The notes under the pieces: model-generated
Seen by the model: only the letters and a program-made list of their open reading frames with translations
What the model was told of the DNA's origin: nothing
Databases searched by the model: none
In this document: piece after piece, positions 52,140 to 61,222 of the stretch
How the letters are laid out: every line of letters starts with the position of its first letter
How positions within the stretch are numbered: the first letter of the stretch is position 1
Program-made: the position numbers and the translations under genes
Source of the DNA: Acidobacteriota bacterium
GTDB lineage: Bacteria; Acidobacteriota; Terriglobia; Terriglobales; Acidobacteriaceae
Direction of reading: 5' to 3'
Length of the DNA stretch: 64,000 nt
NCBI GenBank assembly: GCA_021778845.1
Contig: JAJYBU010000012.1
Span: 38,867-102,866 of the forward strand

Positions 52140-53651
52140 CTAAAAGTGAACGGCCTCGCCGCGGATCACCTGCTCCACCACACTATGCACGTTGAGCAGC
52201 GACCACGGCGCAGCGTCCACCTGTGCCTGTGTCTGTCCGGCCAGATGCACGATCACCGCGGGCCGTGCATCGAACCCCGCGCGCGAAACCTCCGCGTCCT
52301 CGCGCGTCCACTCGATCCCGTCCTTCCACAGATACGTCCGCCACGAGTGATCGCCCTCAACAATCACCGTCGTATCCTTCCACCGCGTCGAACTCTTCAG
52401 CGTCGCCATGATGCTGCCCAGTTCGCTGTCGGCCAGCGCGAGGTTGTCCACATACGAACTACCGCATCCCTGCGCGAAGTCGCCGCGCGCACGACTCCAT
52501 ATGCTGGGGCTGTGCGGCACCGGCAGATGCAGAAAAATGAAATCCGCCTGATCCGTTTTGAGCACCTGCGCCGCATGTTCCCTCAAGTCGATGTAGGTCT
52601 GGATGCGCTGCCTCACCTCATCGCCGCACAGCTCGCGGGCAGCGGCCGCAGGCGTCACAAGCTCCTCGCCAACCTGCCGCAACGGCCTGTACGTGTTCTG
52701 CCCGAAGCCCGCTCCCTGCACCATGCCGCCGTCCATCACATCAACGTTCATCCAGTAGCAGTCGTCGATGGCGCTCGCATAGATCGTGCAGTATGGGTTG
52801 TACCATCCCACCGCCGCCGTCCGCCAACCCTCCCGCTGCGCATCCGCGAAGACCGTCCCTGCACCATCCAGCCGATGAAAGCCGCGCTCTCCCACGTCAC
52901 GCACCTTCAGCCGGTTGTCGAAGCTGAAACGATAGTCGTCGATAACCTGACCGCTTAGCAGCGAAGGAATCACCTTGACGGTCTGGTCTCCAATCGGCTG
53001 CACCTCGCTGAACACCGTGCTCTCACCGCGCAGCGCATCGAAGTGCGGCAGTGCAAGGCCGCTCGCCCGATGCCCGAACACCTGATCGTACGAGAGTTCG
53101 TCGAAGACGATCCATACCACTCGCGGATGCACGCGAGGCGGTTGCGCCGTCGTCTCCCACTCAGCACCACGCTCCTGCGGCCCCGGCCTCCAGCGCATCA
53201 CGCACAGCAGTTGCACCATGCTGCATAGCGCAAAGACCGCCAGAAAAATTCCCGCGAAGTTCCCCACCTGCATCAGCCGCCGATACCCGCCCTTGAACCT
53301 CAGCCTCAGCAGCACAACAAACGCCGCCCACGCCACGGCCAACGCCACCACCCCACCACCCCGCAGCGATAAGGGAAGCAACGCATGCATCCGGCTCAGC
53401 AGATACGGCGGCACGACGATCGCCAGCGTCAGCCGTACCCACGGATACAGCCCGGTCCGCGACAGCGCTCCAATCACCGCGAACAGCAGCAACCCGAGCA
53501 GCACAATATCCGCCATCTGCGCGTACACGATTCCCTTCAGCGCAAACGGCACATGCATCCGCACGTCGAAGCCGCCGCCCAGCAGGGCCCCATAGTTCAT
53601 CACCAGGATCAGCGACGCCAGCCCGATGCACCGACTGAGCCTCTTCAGCAT
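52140..53651 (-). CDS. Membrane-anchored sulfatase/phosphatase-fold protein
   Basis: 503 residues. About four hydrophobic spans lie within the first 150 residues. An alkaline-phosphatase-superfamily domain follows: VVWIVFDELSYDQ supplies the first metal Asp (D184), FIFLHLPVPHSP the middle motif, and VIVEGDHSWR the last metal Asp-His. No CxPxR sulfatase signature is seen where the nucleophile is expected, so phosphoethanolamine/phosphoglycerol transferase or phosphodiesterase activity is as likely as sulfatase. GAGAGGAAG precedes the ATG. Third gene of a three-gene operon (30-bp gap). Confidence 0.8.
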   Translation of the reverse strand: MLKRLSRCIGLASLILVMNYGALLGGGFDVRMHVPFALKGIVYAQMADIVLLGLLLFAVIGALSRTGLYPWVRLTLAIVVPPYLLSRMHALLPLSLRGGGVVALAVAWAAFVVLLRLRFKGGYRRLMQVGNFAGIFLAVFALCSMVQLLCVMRWRPGPQERGAEWETTAQPPRVHPRVVWIVFDELSYDQVFGHRASGLALPHFDALRGESTVFSEVQPIGDQTVKVIPSLLSGQVIDDYRFSFDNRLKVRDVGERGFHRLDGAGTVFADAQREGWRTAAVGWYNPYCTIYASAIDDCYWMNVDVMDGGMVQGAGFGQNTYRPLRQVGEELVTPAAAARELCGDEVRQRIQTYIDLREHAAQVLKTDQADFIFLHLPVPHSPSIWSRARGDFAQGCGSSYVDNLALADSELGSIMATLKSSTRWKDTTVIVEGDHSWRTYLWKDGIEWTREDAEVSRAGFDARPAVIVHLAGQTQAQVDAAPWSLLNVHSVVEQVIRGEAVHF

Positions 53652-53681
53652 CGCTTCCTCTCCCAGCCCATGTTTACTCTG

Positions 53682-55073
53682 TTAGTCCTTCGCAAAGAGA
53701 AACAGAATACGGCCGTTCTCCAGCGGCTGTCTCCGCAGCGTATGGAACCGCCCCATGCACGCCGTCAGCAGGTCGTTCTCCGTCAGCGAGCCATACAGCT
53801 TATCCCGCCCGCGCATCAGGCTCTGGAACATCGGGTCCGTCACCGGAACCCACTCCACCACCAGATACCGCCAGGTCAGCCGATGCATCAGGTCGAGGAT
53901 CGCCTCGATCGGAATCTGCTCCATCAAAATCAGGTGATGGATCACCGCCAGCATCAGCACCAGCTCCGACTTCGCCTCCAGTCGATCGAGCAGCGTACTC
54001 GTCTCTCCATTCTCCCATCCCACCGCTGGCGTAGGCCGCGCCAGGTCCGCATGGATCGTCTGAATCGACAGCCTGCTCCTGCGGCTCATCCGGAACAGGC
54101 TTTCGGCCGCAGCCGCATCGCGTTCCAGCGCCACCACTTGCGCTCCATGCTCGGCCGCCAGCGCACTGAACACTCCCGTATTCGCCCCGATATCCAGCAC
54201 CCGCGCCGGCTTCAAATCCTCCACCACGTTTTGCACCCACTCCAGCTTCTGCGCGCTCTCCTTCGCCGTGTAGTGCTTCATCGTCACCGTATAGTTGTCC
54301 CACTCGGACCCCACCGCCTCCGGCATCGCGCGCCGCGTGCGCTTGCGCAGATCGGCCATCGTGCGCTTCAGCAAATAAATTGCCAGCTCCGGCGACTTGT
54401 GCGGAGCAGCCGCCCGCGCAGCGCTCGTCTCGCCGTCCTTCTTGTCCAGCCGCGTCGCCAGGGTCACCGGCCAGAACGCCGCCGGCGAAAGCCGTTGCCG
54501 CCAGTTCAGCATCTTGTACAGCTCCGCCGGCTCATAGCCATCGCGCTTGAACATCGCCAGCTCCAGCGGCCAGCTCAGCATCCGGTTCATCAGCAGCGGC
54601 AGCAGAAACGTCCGCACATACTGCCCATACGCCAGCCAGATATGCGACGCATAGTTCTTCGGCGCCGGGTCCCACGGCTCAAACGACAGCACATCCACCA
54701 GCACCGGCCGCGACCCCACAAACAGAATATTCAGCGGCGTCGCGTCCTTCAGCACCCAGCCTTCGCTCAGCGCCTCCGCGCACAGCGCCAGCGTCAACTG
54801 CGCCGCCGCCAGCCACTGCGACGGCGTCCACTCCCACGGATACGTCGGCACCGGCACCTTCGGATGCAGCAACTGCAACCCTGCCGGCGTGTTCCGGATC
54901 GTAATCGCCACCATGTCGCCTCGGTCCTGCAGGCGGCTGCAAAACTGCGACGTGACAAACTCCATCACCTGGTCGCGGGCCGAGGGATGAATGGTGCGGA
55001 CAGCGAAGTCGTCTTCCAGGCGTAGCGACCCTGCCGGGTCACGAAATGTAGCGGTTGGCGTTCCAGGGGTCAT
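53682..55073 (-). CDS. Kinase-like plus class I SAM methyltransferase fusion protein
   Basis: 463 residues. N-terminal half: GWVLKDATPLNILFVGSRPVLVDVLSFE matches the catalytic loop of kinase-fold proteins (K109-D110-x4-N115, metal Asp about D127). C-terminal half: VLDIGANTGVFSALAAEHG (291-310) is SAM motif I, with VVALERD and LMLAVIHHLI following. It could modify a polysaccharide or lipid head group. Its ATG overlaps the stop of the upstream VDPGSG gene (ATGA at 55070-55073), so the two are translationally coupled. Confidence 0.82.
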   Translation of the reverse strand: MTPGTPTATFRDPAGSLRLEDDFAVRTIHPSARDQVMEFVTSQFCSRLQDRGDMVAITIRNTPAGLQLLHPKVPVPTYPWEWTPSQWLAAAQLTLALCAEALSEGWVLKDATPLNILFVGSRPVLVDVLSFEPWDPAPKNYASHIWLAYGQYVRTFLLPLLMNRMLSWPLELAMFKRDGYEPAELYKMLNWRQRLSPAAFWPVTLATRLDKKDGETSAARAAAPHKSPELAIYLLKRTMADLRKRTRRAMPEAVGSEWDNYTVTMKHYTAKESAQKLEWVQNVVEDLKPARVLDIGANTGVFSALAAEHGAQVVALERDAAAAESLFRMSRRSRLSIQTIHADLARPTPAVGWENGETSTLLDRLEAKSELVLMLAVIHHLILMEQIPIEAILDLMHRLTWRYLVVEWVPVTDPMFQSLMRGRDKLYGSLTENDLLTACMGRFHTLRRQPLENGRILFLFAKD

Positions 55074-55324
55074 GCAGCGTTGCGAGAGTCTTCTTTCCGC
55101 ACCGTTACCGGCAAGGCTGCGCGGGTGAGGGGCTTCTTCTTTGTGAATACCCTCATAATACGCCGCCGCAGAAAGAATCCCGCTGCCGCCATCATCGACC
55201 CAATCGACTGGATTGCCAACAGCCCCGAGCCCGGATCCACATACGCCATCGCACGCCGTTCCGTCGCCAGCATCAGGCCCAGCAAACTAAACACCGTCAC
55301 ACTCAGGTACATCAGACGCTTCAT
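55070..55324 (-). CDS. Small membrane protein with a VDPGSG motif
   Basis: 84 residues. A signal-like first helix (MKRLMYLSVTVFSLLGLMLA) ends near AMAYVDPGSG. A second hydrophobic helix (LLAIQSIGSMMAAAGFFL) and a basic tail follow. The AYVDPGSG...L segment followed by a helix and RRR recurs in small proteins of polysaccharide-related loci, as I recall; no function is known. ATG 55324 is chosen over the upstream frame because the first helix starts there. First gene of the operon. Confidence 0.72.
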   Translation of the reverse strand: MKRLMYLSVTVFSLLGLMLATERRAMAYVDPGSGLLAIQSIGSMMAAAGFFLRRRIMRVFTKKKPLTRAALPVTVRKEDSRNAA

Positions 55325-55660
55325 CTCTACAGTACTTTCCGTCTGGCTTGCGCTCGGGAGCCTGCGCAAGCCGCGCTCATTTTGAATTCTCTAAGCCGAG
55401 CTGAAGCCGCCCCCGAAGGAACGCGCACCACCCGGACCCGGCCGCTGCAATCTCTCAGCGGCCCAACATGACAGCCCTGTCACTTGAACATCTGCACAAC
55501 CTGAACCCGCCACCGCCAGGGAAGTTGCGCCTCCAGCAACATAACGGAACGGATATTTCTGACTGTGAGACGCTCCCACTCCACCTCAGGACGCAGCAAG
55601 GCCCATACCTGGGTCCGTATCGTCGGTTGCTTCCGTCCGCTCTTCCGGACTCCAACCGGT
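55325..55660. other. 336-bp gap upstream of the three-gene operon
   Basis: No gene supported. It should contain the promoter of the VDPGSG operon (minus strand) and the 3' region of the VWFA gene, also minus strand. No clear hairpin or -35/-10 pair was found. A minus-strand frame at 55480-55770 overlaps the VWFA end and is not coding-like. Confidence 0.4.
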
Positions 55661-56782
55661 CTAAGGCTCGTCGTAGTACCCCGTGTTGGTGCGCGCCACC
55701 ACACCTGGCTGATCCACCTTGATCTCCAGCTTGTGATAGACATCCCGGCGCTGGGTCGGCGGCGGCTCAAACGAGATCCGGTAGTACGCCTGCGTATCCT
55801 CCACTGCCTGCCGCAGCAGCCCGGAGATGTCGCTGCTGCTCAGCGCCAGCCCACCGCTCTGGATCGCCAGCACCTGCAGCGCCAGGTTCCCGAAGTTCAC
55901 GTCTCCCGGCTTCTTCACGCCGTCCAGAAACTCCTCATAGTAAAACTCCCGCGCCACCGACTCCGCGATGCCCAAAGGATTGATCGCATAGAGTGTGGTC
56001 TCCGTATCCCGAAACGCCATCGAGAACCACGTAATCTCGTTGAAGATCGCTTCTTCCTGCTGGCTGCTCAAGTCGATCTCCGGCCCGGAGAGCATATGCC
56101 ATCCCGGCGACACCCACAGGATAACCTTCCGTCCCGGCTGCCCCGACGCATACCCCGCCATCAACCGCATCGCCTTCATCGAGTCGTCAAAGCGCTCCCC
56201 ATCGCCCTCAATCCCCGCCGACCGCCCTACATCCCGCAGCCCGATGTCATACGCGTCCAGCGACTTCGCCAGCAGTTTCCCGTCCCGCGTGGAGCCCCTC
56301 TGCATCTTGATCCCACCCTGCTCATCCAGCACCGCCAGCGTCATCGGGCGCGCCAGTTGGCCTCCGTTGGCGAGCAGAAACCTGTCAATCTCGATCCGTG
56401 TCTGCGCCAGAATATTGAAGTCCGTATTCACGCTGTCGATCAGCATCACCACCTGCACCGGAGCCTGCTCTCCCTCATACGCCTGGAACGACCCGATCGG
56501 CAGGGGAGTCTTATTGTCCAGTAGCGTAAAGTCCTTTGCCTGCAAGCCGCTCACCGGTTTTCCATCCTTGCGCGTCACCACCACATCCAGGTGGATCGTC
56601 CGCACCGGCGGGGCCGTCCGCCTATGCAGCGTGGACGCTGGCGTCTGCTGGTTCGTCGAAGGCGGCTGCGTCGTCGACGACGGCTGCGTCGCCGACGAGG
56701 GCGGCTGCTGCGCAGCGGCGACTCCACCGGCCAGCAGCAGCGCCGCAAACAGCAGCAGGGTCAAACGTGGTGACACAGACAT
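55661..56782 (-). CDS. VWFA-related Acidobacterial-type secreted protein
   Basis: About 373 residues. A signal peptide ([20 protein letters not shown]) and a Ser/Thr/Gln/Pro-rich linker are followed by a VWFA-related domain: [49 protein letters not shown] and YYRISFEPP. This architecture is a lineage hallmark of Acidobacteriota. The MIDAS motif is DSVN rather than DxSxS, so metal-dependent adhesion is uncertain. ATG 56782 has GGAG 7 bp upstream. Divergent from ruvB. Confidence 0.87.
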   Translation of the reverse strand: MSVSPRLTLLLFAALLLAGGVAAAQQPPSSATQPSSTTQPPSTNQQTPASTLHRRTAPPVRTIHLDVVVTRKDGKPVSGLQAKDFTLLDNKTPLPIGSFQAYEGEQAPVQVVMLIDSVNTDFNILAQTRIEIDRFLLANGGQLARPMTLAVLDEQGGIKMQRGSTRDGKLLAKSLDAYDIGLRDVGRSAGIEGDGERFDDSMKAMRLMAGYASGQPGRKVILWVSPGWHMLSGPEIDLSSQQEEAIFNEITWFSMAFRDTETTLYAINPLGIAESVAREFYYEEFLDGVKKPGDVNFGNLALQVLAIQSGGLALSSSDISGLLRQAVEDTQAYYRISFEPPPTQRRDVYHKLEIKVDQPGVVARTNTGYYDEP

Positions 56783-56976
56783 ATGCGCTCCGGAAATCCC
56801 AATCAATAATAGAATGCACTCCCACAATAACCTGTGGCGCACCATCGCACCATCACTGCTTTCGCAGGACACACGCCAGACGAGACTTCTGCGCACCCGG
56901 CAAAACTCCCTCAAATCCCTCCGCAAACCCCTCCCCGATTGCTTCGCCGTCCGCTTCGCCTTATCCTCGCCTCAGC

Positions 56977-58059
56977 ATGGATTTCGAGCACAAGCGAAAG
57001 ATCGGCCTCGGCACCTCCGCGCCCAGGCCCACCGACCCCTCCGAGGCCGACCGCCTCGTCTCCGCCAATCCCTTCGACGACGACGATCTCGTCGACCTGA
57101 AGCTGCGTCCCAAACGCCTCTCCGAGTTCATCGGCCAGAACAAGATCAAGGAGCAGCTCTCCATCGCCCTTGAAGCCGCTAAATCCCGCGGTGAAGCCCT
57201 CGACCACGTCCTCCTCTTCGGCCCTCCCGGCCTGGGCAAAACCACCCTCGCCACCATCATCGCCAACGAGTTGGACGTCGCCTTCCAGCAGACCTCCGGC
57301 CCCGCCCTCCAGGTCCAGGGCGACATGGCCGCCATCCTCACCAACCTCCGCGCCAAGCAGGTCCTCTTCCTCGACGAGATCCACCGCCTCCAGCCCGTCA
57401 TGGAAGAGAAACTCTACACCGCCCTTGAGGACTACCAGCTCGACATCATGATCGGCACCGGCCCCTCGGCCCGCACCCACGTCATGCGCATCGATCCCTT
57501 CACCTTCGTCGCCGCCACCACGCGTCCCGGCCTGCTCTCGTCCCCCTTGCGCTCCCGCTTCGGCATCCTGCTGCGGCTGGAGTTCTACACCGACGACGAA
57601 CTCCGCTGGGTCGTCGAGCGCTCGGCTGAAGTCCTCAACGTCCCCATCGATCGCGACGGCGCCGCCGAGATCGCCATGCGTTCCCGCGGCACACCCCGCA
57701 TCGCCAACCGCCTACTCCGCCGCGTCCGCGACTACGCCGAGGTCCGCGCCTCCGGCCGCATCGACCGCCCCACCGCCATGGCCGCCCTCGAGATGCTTGA
57801 AGTCGATGCCCACGGCTTCGACGAGCTCGACCGCCGCCTACTCCGCACCATCATCGAAAAATATGACGGCGGCCCCGTCGGCCTCAACACCCTCGCCGCC
57901 GCTCTCGCCGAAGAGCAGGACGCTCTCGAAGAGGTCTACGAGCCCTTCCTCATCCAGATCGGCTTCCTCGACCGCACCCCACGCGGCCGCGTCGCCACGC
58001 GCCTCGCCTACGAGCACCTCGGCATAGAAATGCCCCGCAAGCCCACACTCTTCAGCTAG
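56977..58059 (+). CDS. ruvB: Holliday junction branch migration ATPase RuvB
   Basis: 360 residues. AAA+ motor: [18 protein letters not shown], Walker [21 protein letters not shown], Walker [11 protein letters not shown], sensor 1 [20 protein letters not shown], then the winged-helix DNA-binding domain. The C terminus [20 protein letters not shown] is typical. The last 98 bp of the gene, including the stop, occur again at 58537-58634 downstream of a hicBA module. ruvA and ruvC are not here. Confidence 0.97.
   Translation: MDFEHKRKIGLGTSAPRPTDPSEADRLVSANPFDDDDLVDLKLRPKRLSEFIGQNKIKEQLSIALEAAKSRGEALDHVLLFGPPGLGKTTLATIIANELDVAFQQTSGPALQVQGDMAAILTNLRAKQVLFLDEIHRLQPVMEEKLYTALEDYQLDIMIGTGPSARTHVMRIDPFTFVAATTRPGLLSSPLRSRFGILLRLEFYTDDELRWVVERSAEVLNVPIDRDGAAEIAMRSRGTPRIANRLLRRVRDYAEVRASGRIDRPTAMAALEMLEVDAHGFDELDRRLLRTIIEKYDGGPVGLNTLAAALAEEQDALEEVYEPFLIQIGFLDRTPRGRVATRLAYEHLGIEMPRKPTLFS
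57962..58059 (+). repeat. ruvB 3'-end direct repeat, copy 1
   Basis: 98 bp from GCTTCCTCGACC to the ruvB stop TAG. Identical to 58537-58634 except one base (CCC against CCT, a silent Pro codon change). Copies are 575 bp apart. Confidence 0.95.
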
Positions 58060-58097
58060 CCCGCCGCACTCCGTTAGAATAAGCAAAGGAGCTACTC

Positions 58098-58307
58098 ATG
58101 ATCTTCCACGTAACACTGGAACATGCAGAAGATGATTGGGTTGTCGCAGAGTGCCCGGCGCTGCCCGGCTGCGTCTCGCAGGGTCGCGACGAAAAGGAAG
58201 CTCTCGACAACATCAAGGAAGCGATCACTGCATGGATGTGGGCCGAAGACCAGAAAGCCATCGAGCAGCTTCCCGTGGATCGCATGCAGATGGTCGTCGC
58301 GGTTTAG
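58098..58307 (+). CDS. hicB: HicB-like antitoxin (second hic module)
   Basis: 69 residues. IFHVTLEHAEDDWVVAECPALPGCVSQGRDEKEALDNIKEAI is the HicB partial RNase-H-like pattern. AAAGGAG precedes the ATG by 7 bp. The antitoxin comes first here, the reverse of the module at 6.8 kb. The stop is directly followed by the hicA GTG. The module sits between two copies of the ruvB 3' end, so it is recently inserted. Confidence 0.88.
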   Translation: MIFHVTLEHAEDDWVVAECPALPGCVSQGRDEKEALDNIKEAITAWMWAEDQKAIEQLPVDRMQMVVAV

Positions 58308-58529
58308 GTGGGAACGCTGTCGAACATCTCCGGAAAGGAAGCCGTCAAGGCTTTCGGCCGTGCAGGCTGGAGCGCAGTGGGTCAGGTAGGAAGCCATCTT
58401 GTGATGACCAAAGCAGGCTCTCGCGCCAATCTCTCCGTGCCTCAGCATAAGGAGCTTTCCGTGGGCACACTGCGCTCTCTCATTCGCGCCGCAGGACTCA
58501 CGGTGGACGAGTTCCTGGATCTGCTTTAG
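58308..58529 (+). CDS. hicA: HicA-like toxin (second hic module)
   Basis: 73 residues beginning at GTG 58308 with no gap after hicB. GKEAVKAFGRAGWSAVGQVGSHLVMTK contains the Gly-Ser-His active-site core of HicA; SVGTLRSLIRAAGLTVDEFLDLL ends it. It probably cleaves mRNA when free. The stop lies 7 bp before the second ruvB-end copy. Confidence 0.87.
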   Translation: MGTLSNISGKEAVKAFGRAGWSAVGQVGSHLVMTKAGSRANLSVPQHKELSVGTLRSLIRAAGLTVDEFLDLL

Positions 58530-58536
58530 TCCCAGC

Positions 58537-58634
58537 GCTTCCTCGACCGCACCCCACGCGGCCGCGTCGCCACGCGCCTCGCCTACGAGCACCTCGGCAT
58601 AGAAATGCCTCGCAAGCCCACACTCTTCAGCTAG
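58537..58634 (+). repeat. ruvB 3'-end direct repeat, copy 2 (gene fragment)
   Basis: 97 of 98 bases match the last 98 bp of ruvB, frame and stop included, but it is not attached to a gene. The single difference is silent. See copy 1. Confidence 0.95.
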
Positions 58635-58658
58635 AGCACTGATCCCGCGTCGAGCGTC

Positions 58659-58757
58659 CTACGCAACTGCCAGCGTAGCAATCACCACAAACGCCAGACC
58701 CAGCAGCGCCCTGCGTCCAAGCACCTTCAGATACGGTTGTGAAATAAAGGTTCGCAT
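58659..58757 (-). CDS. Possible 32-residue membrane peptide
   Basis: A minus-strand ATG frame encodes MRTFISQPYLKVLGRR followed by a hydrophobic helix (ALLGLAFVVIATLAVA) and TAG. The amphipathic-then-hydrophobic layout with a dibasic junction looks protein-like. No strong ribosome binding site is seen. It lies between the ruvB fragment and murQ. Confidence 0.3.
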   Translation of the reverse strand: MRTFISQPYLKVLGRRALLGLAFVVIATLAVA

Positions 58758-58800
58758 ACTGCAACGTTAAGGGTGCGTCATTGCACCACGATGAATGCAC

Positions 58801-59721
58801 TTACAAATTCTTCTCCGCAAGCGCATCCGCGAGGATACCCCTCGCCTTCACCAGCCGCTCCACCGCCTCTTCCCTCCCAAGCCCCATCTTCCCCATCACA
58901 ATCGCCACCTTCACGTCCTTCCCCGACTCCGCCAGCAACCGCGCCGCCGTCTCCCCATCGCACCCCAGCGCCGCCGCAATTATCCTCTCCGCTCGGTCCA
59001 CCAGCTTCGCGTTGGTCGGCCGCACATTCACCATCAGGTTCCCAAACGTCGCGCCAGTCCGCACCATCACGCCCGTCGAGAGCATATTCAGCACCATCTT
59101 CGTCGCCGTCCCGGCCTTCATCCGAGTGCTGCCCGTCAGCACCTCCGCCCCCGTCGCCGGCGTAATCGCAATCTCCGCCGCCTGCGCCAGCAGCGACCCC
59201 GGAACGCAGCTCAGTCCCACCGTCAGCGCGCCCAACCCCTTCGCATACTCCACTGCCCCCAGCACATACGGCGTCCGCCCGCTGGCCGCAATCCCCACCA
59301 GCACATCTCCCGCCCCAAACCCCGCCGCCTTCACATCCCGCGCCCCCTCCTCCCGCGAATCCTCCGAGTGCTCGCTCGAAAGCCGCAGCGCCGCATCCCC
59401 GCCCGCAATCAACCCCTGCACCAGCTCCGCGCTCACCGAAAACGTCGGCGGGCACTCACTCGCATCCAGCACACCCAGCCGCCCGCTGGTCCCCGCGCCG
59501 GCATAAAACATCCGCCCGCCCCGCCCAAACCGCTCCACGATGGCATCAATAGCCTGCGCCACACGCACCAACTCCGCCGCCACCGCGCCCGCGACCGTCG
59601 CATCTTCCGCATTGATCAGCGTCACCATCTCCAGCGTCGAAAGCTCATCCAAATGCTCACTGGCAGGATTCCGCGCCTCCGTCATCAGCTTGCCCAGCGT
59701 CTCCCGGTCCGGTGCTCTCAT
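58801..59721 (-). CDS. murQ: N-acetylmuramic acid 6-phosphate etherase MurQ
   Basis: 306 residues, normal for MurQ, which cleaves the lactyl ether of MurNAc-6-P during peptidoglycan recycling. TEARNPASEHLDELSTLEMV opens it. RMFYAGAGTSGRLGVLDASECPPTF is the SIS-domain signature, GIAASGRTPYVLGA and EVLTGSTRMKAGTATKM the rest of the active site. No MurNAc kinase or PTS gene is visible. Divergent from an MFS gene. Confidence 0.96.
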   Translation of the reverse strand: MRAPDRETLGKLMTEARNPASEHLDELSTLEMVTLINAEDATVAGAVAAELVRVAQAIDAIVERFGRGGRMFYAGAGTSGRLGVLDASECPPTFSVSAELVQGLIAGGDAALRLSSEHSEDSREEGARDVKAAGFGAGDVLVGIAASGRTPYVLGAVEYAKGLGALTVGLSCVPGSLLAQAAEIAITPATGAEVLTGSTRMKAGTATKMVLNMLSTGVMVRTGATFGNLMVNVRPTNAKLVDRAERIIAAALGCDGETAARLLAESGKDVKVAIVMGKMGLGREEAVERLVKARGILADALAEKNL

Positions 59722-59805
59722 AGAAACCTCCGCAGGCTTTTATCATAGCCACCCATTGCCACCCATCGCCGCCAGCACCCCGCATGTGTCAGCATAGTAG
59801 GACAC

Positions 59806-61128
59806 ATGAGCGACGCTGCCCAGCAGTCCACCAGTGCCACCATCGCGTGGCAGTCGCGCGACTTCCGCTTCTACTCCACCGCGCGTCTCATCGGCATCAT
59901 GGGAGCCGAGGCCCAATCCATCGGCGTCGCCTGGCAGGTCTACCAGATCACCCACTCCGCGCTCGCGCTCGGCTACACCGGCCTCGCGCTCTTTCTCCCC
60001 GGCCTGCTCTTCGTTCTCCCCTCGGGCCATGTCGCAGACCGCTATGACCGCCGCTCCGTCATCCTCATCTGCTACGCCGTGCAGGCCCTTGCCACCATCG
60101 CGTTGCTCCGCCTCGCCCTCCACCACTCTCACAACATCTGGCTCATCTACGCCATCCTCTTCGTCATCGGCGCCGGACGCTGCTTCAGCGGTCCCGCCTC
60201 CAGCGCTCTCGTCCCCACCCTCGTCCCCAAAGCTCACTTCGTCAACGCCGTCACCTGGGGCGCGACCATCTTCCAGATCGCCAACGCCACCGGCCCCATG
60301 CTTGGCGGCCTGCTCTTCACCGCACCTCTGCTGCGCCTCTTCGGTGGCCGCTTCGCCGCTCTCAACGGAGCTCCGCTGGTCTACTCCTTCACCCTCGCCA
60401 CCCTCGGCCTCTACCTCATCCTCATCAGCATCATCCAGCCCCGCAGCGCCGCCGAGAAAAAAGGCTTCACCATCGAGACCATGCTCGCCGGCCTGCGCTA
60501 CGTCATCGGTACCCGTCTCCTGCTCGGCTCCATCTCCCTCGACCTCTTCGCCGTCCTGCTCGGCGGCGCTGCCTCGCTGATGCCCATCTTCGCGGCAGAC
60601 GTCCTGCACTCCGGCGCCAACGGCCTCGGCCTGCTCCGCGCCATGCCTTCGCTCGGAGCCCTCACCGTCTCTCTCACCCTGCTTGTGCTCCCCATCAAAC
60701 ACCGCGCCGGCAAAACCATGCTCGCCTGCGTCGGCCTCTTCGGAGCCGCCACCGTCGTCTTCGGCCTCAGCCGCAACATCGTCCTCAGTTGCGCAGCGCT
60801 GGTCATCATCGGCGCCACCGACATGATCTCCGTCGTCGTCCGCGCCAGCATCCTCCAGCTCGCCACCCCGCCCGCCATGCGTGGCCGCGTCTCCAGCATC
60901 AACTGGCTCTTCCTCGGCGCCTCCAACGAGTTCGGCGAGTACGAAAGCGGCCTCACCGCCCACTGGTGGGGAGCCGTCCGCGCCGTCGTCATCGGCGGCC
61001 TCGCCAGCATGGCCGTCACCGGCATCTGGACCGTCTTCTTCCCCGCCCTCCGCCACGCCGACACCCTCACCGCCGACAGCCTCATCGCCGTCGAAAAGCA
61101 ATTCAGCAGCATGGAACCCATCGACTAA
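59806..61128 (+). CDS. MFS exporter of the EntS/MFS_3 type
   Basis: 440 residues with about 12 spans. RDFRFYSTARLIGIMGAEAQSIGVAWQVYQIT and DRYDRRSVILICY are typical of this exporter group (enterobactin exporter-like and multidrug relatives). Later, GLLRAMPSLGALTVSL and RGRVSSINWLFLGASNEFGEYESG match too. The cargo is unknown and no siderophore synthesis gene adjoins it. The region upstream, shared with murQ, is 84 bp. Confidence 0.87.
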   Translation: MSDAAQQSTSATIAWQSRDFRFYSTARLIGIMGAEAQSIGVAWQVYQITHSALALGYTGLALFLPGLLFVLPSGHVADRYDRRSVILICYAVQALATIALLRLALHHSHNIWLIYAILFVIGAGRCFSGPASSALVPTLVPKAHFVNAVTWGATIFQIANATGPMLGGLLFTAPLLRLFGGRFAALNGAPLVYSFTLATLGLYLILISIIQPRSAAEKKGFTIETMLAGLRYVIGTRLLLGSISLDLFAVLLGGAASLMPIFAADVLHSGANGLGLLRAMPSLGALTVSLTLLVLPIKHRAGKTMLACVGLFGAATVVFGLSRNIVLSCAALVIIGATDMISVVVRASILQLATPPAMRGRVSSINWLFLGASNEFGEYESGLTAHWWGAVRAVVIGGLASMAVTGIWTVFFPALRHADTLTADSLIAVEKQFSSMEPID

Positions 61129-61222
61129 ACCAGCTCGCAAACTCTTCAGACCGCCATCGTTCCGTCCCGCGCGTCTAATTGGATTGCAGCGCAGCATCTA
61201 AAATGCAGCAGGAGGATCACGG

